Below the pieces are notes generated by a model. That model ran no database searches and was not told where the DNA came from. It worked only from the letters and a program-made list of their open reading frames with translations. 44,495 bases of DNA. It comes from Spirochaetales bacterium (lineage in GTDB: Bacteria; Spirochaetota; Spirochaetia; SZUA-6; JAFGRV01). Each line of letters begins with the position of its first letter. Within the stretch, counting starts at the first letter, position 1. Of this stretch, positions 39,196 through 44,495 are shown piece by piece. The DNA lies in the NCBI GenBank assembly GCA_016928415.1, contig JAFGKU010000002.1:1-44495 (forward strand), written 5' to 3'. The position numbers were made by a program, and so were the translations under genes.

Positions 39196-41994
39196 ATGGA
39201 CCAGAAGCGCATATATATCGATTATTTTAACAAGCAGCCCAACATTGATATTGAGGCGTATCTCAGGACGATACCCGTGCTTTCGGATAAAATCCAATGC
39301 ATTTTTCATTATGAGAACTGGAAGAAATCCCTTGGACCCATCGAATCGCTGAAAATCATGGGTTTGAAGTCAAAAATTTACAAGACGATTGTGAAACAGG
39401 GAGAAAATATCTTCAAGGAGATAATAAGAAAAAACCGGAATGGGAAAACTTTTGATGACATTATCCTTGAGAAAATGGTTCCCCTTTTCATTGAAAACGA
39501 TAACTGCGTGCTGGATGAACTCATTAAACATTTTTATAAGCTGCTGGAGTCCTCCACTCCTTTAAGGAAAGTCCATTCCGCATTGATTAATGACATCATC
39601 CGGATTTATCACATCGTCCAGTATATCAAGGAAAAAGACGCATCCGAGGAATCGGTAAAGGATATCATCAGGAACAATATCGATTCATTCAAGGGCCATG
39701 CGCGGTTTCTCCTTTTTAATATCCTGAGGGAGGACCCGTATTTCAAATCGTTTACTATTATCCTGAAAGATCTCATCGCTTCCATTGACGATACGGATCA
39801 GGTCCCGTATGAGAATATGCCGGATCGTGAAAGAAACCTTCTCCAGGAACTGAAGGAAGTAAAGACGGTGGAAGAATTCGTGGAAATAGCGGACAAGGCC
39901 ATTTTTGACTGCCGCGGATACGTCAGCCAGGTCTATGAACAGTTTGAACTTCTGTTGAACGCTCCCTTGATAAAGATCTATAAAATTCTCAGGTTCAATG
40001 GGAACAAGCAACTTTTTTATTCCTGGATAAAGGAAGCCCCGCTTCCCGTAAGGGAGTTTTCACGATTTGAAAAGGAATTGAACGCCGTTAAGGGAAATTT
40101 GAAGGAGAATTCCCTTTCCATATCCGTTCCCGGGGATTATGAAAGCCTCGTCGCACTCCTGTATGATCAAAAACTGGATTTTACCGATAAATACAAATTA
40201 TTGTACAAGGCGATGACCGGATTCGAAGACCAGGATGTGAAGGCTTTCATCAGCCAGGCTCTCAACCATATAAAGACCATGCAGTTCCCCATCGAAAAGA
40301 AATTTTTAAGCGGAACGATTGACAAGCTGAAGGAAACCTATGTTCTCAAGGATATAACGGATGTTTTTGAAAACGAAAAAAAGTCCGTAGACGCCAAGTT
40401 GAGGCAGTATAAGAAGCAGTTCCGGGACAATATCAAGATGATTTCGGAGAATGCCTGTTTCGACCTTAAAAAAGTTTTCCCGGATATCATCGATATGGTC
40501 AAGCGTGAAAAACTTTTATCACAGGCCTTGCTGGCTTTTCTTGATGAAAAGGTGAGTACGGGTAAACCTTCGAAACTGACGGTCGACATAGTCAACTTTC
40601 TTAATTCTTTTTACATCATTCTCAACTACCGTCTTGTCCTGGATTTCTGGAAGGAGTATTTTACCTCCCTGAAAAATACGGATGGTATCTTTTTAAAGAC
40701 GATGCTCAGTTGTTTTACCCATGAAAATTTGTATGATATTTACATGCAGTTCCCGAAAGGAAGAGAGGCTGTTCTTGAACAATTCAAAACTCTTCTTCTA
40801 ATAGGCGAAATTGAACGGGAAATCAGGTTGAATTTTTTTAAACGGCTTGTCATCTCCAGGGAAGAAATCAAAGAAATGAAAATCGGGAAATATACCGTTA
40901 CCATGGATAAATATGCCCAATGCTTCACTATCGTCATACTGGATGAACAGGGGAAACTGCTTTACACCAAGCCTGAGGATAATATCAACTGTTACCTCGA
41001 TTTCCTCGAATCTGTAAAAGCCCATCGAATAAGGACCTTCGTGACCATCAACGACAGGCAGCTCAAGTGCCTGTACCAGAGGGCGCATATAGAGAGGATT
41101 AACAGGCTGATGGTCTATATCCGCAGAAAAATCGCCCTGCTGTGTATGGATGATTTTTTCTCACAAAAAAGCATTGAAGACTTCCGGGGTATGATTGAAG
41201 AACCGGTGAACACGGAAATACTTAAAGACATGATAAAGAAAGGGCGCGAGGAGTACTTTTTGCGGAGGGATATTCTTCTGTCACTGAAAGCGGAATATCG
41301 CGAGCGCGGGCCTAAAAATGAGAAACGTCTTAGCCGGATCAGCCGTGAAATCAGGGAGCAGGCGGCGCCGTTGAACAGAATCGATACGCTGTTCAAGGAA
41401 TTAAAGAAATGGGCGTTGGAGCAAAACAATGAAATTGCCAGAAGCCTTACCGACCTGGAGCTGCCGTTTCTGTCTGATGTGGAAGAAGATGTCCCTGAGC
41501 GGGGAATGGGCGAGGAAAGCCTGAACCTTTTCAAGGGGGAGGCCGCTTTGACAAAGGAGCGAATCGAGTCGGTATTGATGAATAACCGCGTCAAGGAAAA
41601 TATACTGGTCATAAAGCGCCTGAAAAAAAAGCTCGGGGACGAGGCAGGCAGCGGGGAAAACGCCGGTATTGAAGAATTTCTTCGAACTGTTCCCGAACTG
41701 GATGCCCTGGAAATAGAGGATGAGATATTTTATACAAAGTATAAAAACGCGGAAGAGGCGGAAAAGGATGTAAGGAACAATATAGACAACATCGAGTATC
41801 TCCGTGATTTGGGAAACAAGTGCGAGGAAGAGGTAAAACTCAGGGAGGAATATATACATAAACATGAAAAGCTGGACAAGGTTACCGTTTCCATCCTTTA
41901 CTATGAAAACGAGCTGAAGGTGCAGAAGGAAATCCTGGAATTACTGCGTGAGGTAAGGGATTTTTGCGCCAACAGGGTCAGCAAATTCCTATGA
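39196..41994 (+). CDS. large hypothetical protein, 932 residues
   Basis: I do not recognise this family. The protein is soluble, strongly helical and highly charged, without signal peptide or membrane segments. Residues ~640-700 and ~840-932 are coiled-coil-like (EKDVRNNIDNIEYLRDL…KVQKEILELLREV). A short strand-rich patch (~555-620, KYTVTMDKYAQCFTIVILDE) is flanked by long helices. There are no Walker, nuclease or kinase motifs that I can see. The stop codon overlaps the start of the FAD oxidase gene (ATGA at 41991-41994), so the two are translationally coupled. It may be a lineage-specific structural or scaffold protein. Its upstream ribosome binding site is weak. Confidence 0.75.
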   Translation: MDQKRIYIDYFNKQPNIDIEAYLRTIPVLSDKIQCIFHYENWKKSLGPIESLKIMGLKSKIYKTIVKQGENIFKEIIRKNRNGKTFDDIILEKMVPLFIENDNCVLDELIKHFYKLLESSTPLRKVHSALINDIIRIYHIVQYIKEKDASEESVKDIIRNNIDSFKGHARFLLFNILREDPYFKSFTIILKDLIASIDDTDQVPYENMPDRERNLLQELKEVKTVEEFVEIADKAIFDCRGYVSQVYEQFELLLNAPLIKIYKILRFNGNKQLFYSWIKEAPLPVREFSRFEKELNAVKGNLKENSLSISVPGDYESLVALLYDQKLDFTDKYKLLYKAMTGFEDQDVKAFISQALNHIKTMQFPIEKKFLSGTIDKLKETYVLKDITDVFENEKKSVDAKLRQYKKQFRDNIKMISENACFDLKKVFPDIIDMVKREKLLSQALLAFLDEKVSTGKPSKLTVDIVNFLNSFYIILNYRLVLDFWKEYFTSLKNTDGIFLKTMLSCFTHENLYDIYMQFPKGREAVLEQFKTLLLIGEIEREIRLNFFKRLVISREEIKEMKIGKYTVTMDKYAQCFTIVILDEQGKLLYTKPEDNINCYLDFLESVKAHRIRTFVTINDRQLKCLYQRAHIERINRLMVYIRRKIALLCMDDFFSQKSIEDFRGMIEEPVNTEILKDMIKKGREEYFLRRDILLSLKAEYRERGPKNEKRLSRISREIREQAAPLNRIDTLFKELKKWALEQNNEIARSLTDLELPFLSDVEEDVPERGMGEESLNLFKGEAALTKERIESVLMNNRVKENILVIKRLKKKLGDEAGSGENAGIEEFLRTVPELDALEIEDEIFYTKYKNAEEAEKDVRNNIDNIEYLRDLGNKCEEEVKLREEYIHKHEKLDKVTVSILYYENELKVQKEILELLREVRDFCANRVSKFL

Positions 41995-43529
41995 ACCACT
42001 TTAAAACAACAGAGGGATATGAGGAATACTTAAAGGATGAATCGCGTTTTACCGGTACGGCTGAATCCATATCCTTCCCCCGCTCTGAAGGAGATATCCA
42101 GGCTGTTTTATCCGAACTGGGACCGGAACAAATCCTGACAATACAGGGTGCCCGCACCGGGATAACAGGGGGGGCCGTCCCCTTATCCGGTCATGCCATG
42201 AATTTAAGCGGGATGAAAAATATCACTGGTTTGCGGTTCAATAAAGAGGAAAATTGCTTTTATATCACGGTGGAACCGGGCTTGACTTTGAAAGAACTTC
42301 GTGACAGGGTGTCTGCCGGAGACATACCGGTTACTGGTCCTTCCGCTGGCCTGTTTAAATCGCAGCCCGAACATTTTTTCCCGCCGGACCCCACGGAGAC
42401 AGGGGCTTCCCTGGGAGGAATGGCAGCCTGCAATGCTTCGGGCGCCAGGTCGTTTCATTACGGTTCGGTGCGGAACTACATTTACGGCCTGCGTCTTCTC
42501 CTTGCAGACGGTTCCCTCCTCATTCTAAAAAGGAGTGTTCAAAAGGCGAGTGGTACCCGTTTTTCCCTTGTGACGGAGGGGGGGAGGGAAATTTCAGGAG
42601 AGCTTCCCCGGTATAGCAGCCCCGATGTAAAAAATGCGGCCGGTTATTTCATAAAGCCGGGCATGGATTTACTGGACCTGTTCATAGGATCCGAAGGCAC
42701 ACTCGGCATTATTACTTCATTGGAATTGAAGTTGATTCCCCTCCCCGGGGTTATTTGGGGCGGTTTGTATTTTTTCAGGGAGCCGGACAAGGCCCTTGAT
42801 TTTATCATTCAAGCAAGAGAATACGCGCTTAAACCGCAGGCCATGGAATTTTTCGACCCGGGGTCCCTTCGGTTGTTGATGGAGATTAAAAAATCAATGA
42901 ACACTTTTTCTTCCGTCCCGGCGGTCGACGAGGCCATGCAGGCCGCCTGTTACCTCGAGTTTCACGGGGATTCGGAGGATGAGGTTTCCGGGCGGGTGGT
43001 ATATATAACGGACATTTTTGAAGGTCTCGGGGGTAATGCGGATGATTGCTGGCTTGCAACCAATCCGCAGGAACTCACTCGTATAATCGATTTCAGGCAT
43101 GCCGTGCCTGAAGCGGTCAACCTGAGCATCGACTTGTTAAAAAAGAAAAATCCCTCCCTCACGAAACTGGGCACCGATCTTGCCGTCCCTTCCCGCCATT
43201 TAAAGGAGATGTACGGCCTTTACGTCCGGGATCTGTCCCGAAGCGGGTTAAAGCATGTTATTTTCGGCCATATAGGCGATAATCACCTTCATGTGAACAT
43301 CCTTCCGGCAGACACAGGGGAATACGAGAAAGGGAGGCTGCTGTACGGGAAGTGGGTCGATAAAACGATTGAATGCGGTGGTACCGTGTCGGCGGAACAC
43401 GGGATAGGCAAGATAAAAAAAGATTTTCTTTACCGGATGTACGGAGAGGAAAACGTGGCTTCCATGTTAGCCTTGAAGAAAATTTTTGATCCCGGACTCA
43501 GGTTGAACAGGGGGAATCTGTTTCGTTGA
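41991..43529 (+). CDS. FAD-binding oxidase, GlcD/D-lactate dehydrogenase type
   Basis: A 512-residue flavoprotein. The N-terminal FAD-binding (PCMH) domain has TIQGARTGITGGAVPLSGH and the ASLGGMAACNASGARSFHYG loop; the cap and C-terminal domain have GHIGDNHLHVN and VSAEHGIGKIKKDF with the family's catalytic-region histidines. These enzymes oxidise 2-hydroxy acids such as glycolate or D-lactate. I start at 41991 (MNHFKTTEGY) because the ATGA overlap with the upstream gene is diagnostic; a longer frame (TTG, 41964) lies inside that gene. The electron acceptor is not evident: no GlcE/GlcF subunits are adjacent, and the substrate is unassigned. Confidence 0.88.
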   Translation: MNHFKTTEGYEEYLKDESRFTGTAESISFPRSEGDIQAVLSELGPEQILTIQGARTGITGGAVPLSGHAMNLSGMKNITGLRFNKEENCFYITVEPGLTLKELRDRVSAGDIPVTGPSAGLFKSQPEHFFPPDPTETGASLGGMAACNASGARSFHYGSVRNYIYGLRLLLADGSLLILKRSVQKASGTRFSLVTEGGREISGELPRYSSPDVKNAAGYFIKPGMDLLDLFIGSEGTLGIITSLELKLIPLPGVIWGGLYFFREPDKALDFIIQAREYALKPQAMEFFDPGSLRLLMEIKKSMNTFSSVPAVDEAMQAACYLEFHGDSEDEVSGRVVYITDIFEGLGGNADDCWLATNPQELTRIIDFRHAVPEAVNLSIDLLKKKNPSLTKLGTDLAVPSRHLKEMYGLYVRDLSRSGLKHVIFGHIGDNHLHVNILPADTGEYEKGRLLYGKWVDKTIECGGTVSAEHGIGKIKKDFLYRMYGEENVASMLALKKIFDPGLRLNRGNLFR

Positions 43530-43543
43530 ATGAAGATGGCCCC

Positions 43544-43834
43544 TTAATCGTGGGAAGGATTTTTCTGGATTTTAGCCACGGCAGATTTAACGGCTTTTTC
43601 CACTTCCTTGGCATATTGGGTATCGGAAATGGAGTTGGCGTACAGTTTCCCGAGTAGTGAAACCCTGTAATAAGGCTTGATGCTGTTCAGGGCCAGGGCA
43701 GCCATATCAAGTACGCAATCGTTGCACCGGCAGATATCGGGATTTTCCTCCAATTCTTTTTCCAAATTTTCTTTGACGAGATTGATAGCCTCGTTTTCCA
43801 GAATGTCAAAATTATAATTTTCGATAATTCCCAT
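43544..43834 (-). CDS. comFB: ComFB-family protein
   Basis: A 96-residue protein matching the late-competence ComFB family. The features are NLVKENLEKELEENPDICRCNDCVLDMAALALNSIKP, shown here as the CRCNDCVLDMAALALNS core, with a zinc-binding-type CxCxxC, and the following PYYRVSLLG. Some family members bind cyclic-di-GMP or other dinucleotides; whether this one does is not known from sequence. It has its own promoter and ends 15 bp from the convergent FAD oxidase gene. Confident on family. Confidence 0.8.
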   Translation of the reverse strand: MGIIENYNFDILENEAINLVKENLEKELEENPDICRCNDCVLDMAALALNSIKPYYRVSLLGKLYANSISDTQYAKEVEKAVKSAVAKIQKNPSHD

Positions 43835-43862
43835 ATCCCTATCCTATAATAATTAATAATTC

Positions 43863-43882
43863 AGGCAATAACTTAATTGCCT
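43863..43882. promoter_or_regulatory. hairpin in the comFB leader
   Basis: AGGCAAT (43863-43869) and ATTGCCT (43876-43882) form a perfect 7-bp inverted repeat with a 6-nt loop. It lies in the comFB 5' leader between promoter and start codon. It may be an operator or a leader stem; no T run follows on either strand. Confidence 0.45.
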
Positions 43883-43928
43883 TAAAGACACACGAATTCC
43901 TTCGGTTTTCAATTGTGCCTTTCGTGTA

Positions 43929-43958
43929 ATTTTACGTTACTATGAGGGAATGTGTCAA
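43929..43958 (-). promoter_or_regulatory. promoter of comFB
   Basis: On the minus strand TTGACA (43958-43953) and TAAAAT (43934-43929) are 18 bp apart. Predicted transcription start is near 43922, giving a leader of about 90 nt that contains the AGGCAAT hairpin. Confidence 0.6.
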
Positions 43959-43992
43959 TAATAATAAAAAAAACGGGAGAATATTCATGCTT

Positions 43993-44046
43993 TGCCACGG
44001 ATTTACAAATACCGGTAAATTATGAAAACTAGAAAGCTTCGTGGCA
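43993..44046. other. nested inverted repeats between divergent genes
   Basis: An outer 7-bp stem (TGCCACG, 43993-43999, with CGTGGCA, 44040-44046) encloses an inner 6-bp stem (ATTTAC, 44001-44006, with GTAAAT, 44015-44020) and an unpaired ~19-nt arm. It lies outside both predicted transcripts, upstream of both promoters. It could be a small RNA, a DNA-binding site or chance. Confidence 0.35.
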
Positions 44047-44107
44047 GTACATACGGATTTCGTTTCTTTTTGATATTTTTCAGGAGTTTACAATTTTTTA
44101 TTAATTC

Positions 44108-44136
44108 TTGACAAATTACCTGTCGGGGTTTAATAT
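44108..44136 (+). promoter_or_regulatory. near-consensus promoter with long leader
   Basis: TTGACA (44108-44113) and TAATAT (44131-44136) are exactly 17 bp apart, among the best matches in the window. The first downstream gene starts at 44432, so the leader would be about 290 nt. Confidence 0.75.
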
Positions 44137-44142
44137 GCACCT

Positions 44143-44431
44143 AAGTATATATGATTAAATCTGCATAGGGGTTAAGATCTTTGAAATAATTACGCCTCAT
44201 TTTAAAATGTAAAAGATAAAAAGTATATTATTCAGCATCAATATTTTTTATTGTCTTAATCCCGCTCTCTAATTGCATACACATCACCTGAATTTTCATA
44301 AGTCATTTATATAGAGAAAATTTATATTCCAAACATTTTATATTTCCATAAATGTAAATTTATCAAACAACACGGGCAGGACTGGTCCGTTTTAAATATG
44401 AATCAAAAAAATAAAAGAAGGGGAGAAAATT
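44143..44431 (+). other. long AT-rich leader of the 44432 gene
   Basis: About 290 nt without a plausible open frame. A small GGAC-TG-GTCC hairpin lies near 44381-44390. I did not recognise a known riboswitch class. AGAAGGGGAG (44416-44425) is the ribosome binding site for the next gene. Confidence 0.4.
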
Positions 44432-44495
44432 GTGAAAAAAAACATGATCTTTTTATGTGCCTTGTTATTCCTGATATTTACAGGGCTCAGTACGG
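44432..44495 (+). CDS. start of an exported protein (cut by window end)
   Basis: GTG start 6 nt after GGGGAG. The 21 visible codons (KKNMIFLCALLFLIFTGLST after the start) form a basic tip and hydrophobic core, a Sec signal peptide. The product is unknown. Expression is probably high, given the consensus promoter at 44108 and strong ribosome binding site. Confidence 0.7.
   Translation, partial: MKKNMIFLCALLFLIFTGLST

Noticed and set aside
43993..44046. Known riboswitch (cyclic-di-GMP type) upstream of the last gene
   Set aside because: The conserved bases of that class are not present, and the element lies upstream of the promoter rather than in the leader.

Overview
The window looks like a piece of chromosome from a free-living or host-associated carbohydrate-fermenting bacterium, most probably a spirochaete. 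This is an inference from gene content. Pointers are two sensors with LacI/ribose-type periplasmic-binding-protein domains but no helix-turn-helix (one joined to two histidine kinase modules, one to a GGDEF domain), a ComFB-type protein, a TrpXYZ-type ABC importer and several large lineage-type hypotheticals. I see no rRNA, tRNA, CRISPR array, transposase or phage gene.

Layout. 1-742: the end of an unknown gene and mostly non-coding DNA with small hairpins. 743-2695: an SDR of the D-mannonate oxidoreductase type and a PfkB sugar kinase of the KDG kinase type (hexuronate catabolism). 2720-6683: a GH94 disaccharide phosphorylase, divergent from a LacI-sensor/GGDEF gene that appears broken. 6919-7674: a hypothetical gene. 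7714-11944: a compact five-gene minus-strand operon with its own promoter, encoding a lysine 2,3-aminomutase-like radical SAM enzyme, two D-Ala-D-Ala-ligase-type ATP-grasp proteins (the second lacking its C-terminus) and two cysteine-cluster proteins. I know no described pathway with this composition, and it is the best candidate for an undescribed system here. 12162-17325: a visibly AT-richer block with an FtsK/SpoIIIE translocase, a B12-binding-type radical SAM protein with a leaderless-looking promoter, and a membrane protein. 17522-21538: a 1338-residue LacI-sensor double hybrid kinase. 21609-24523: a small beta-flower-like protein, an HD-GYP fragment, and nagA/nagB.

24820-29688: a large secreted GH78 alpha-L-rhamnosidase with several accessory modules, preceded by a palindromic operator-like site and followed by a strong terminator. 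29894-33065: a lipoprotein, an ankyrin-repeat protein and a membrane protein ending at a bidirectional terminator. 33301-39129: a lipoprotein binding protein, permease and ATPase (TrpXYZ type) followed closely by a LacZ-type beta-galactosidase. 39196-43529: a 932-residue orphan protein translationally coupled to a GlcD-type FAD oxidase. 43544-44495: ComFB, a long intergenic region with a canonical promoter and a structured element, and the start of an exported protein cut by the window edge.

How it fits together. Much of the window serves saccharide scavenging: extracellular rhamnosidase, intracellular phosphorylase and beta-galactosidase, amino-sugar-phosphate processing and hexuronate breakdown, with LacI-type sensors suggesting sugar-responsive signalling. 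Both cyclic-di-GMP-type genes visible here (GGDEF and HD-GYP) look degenerate.
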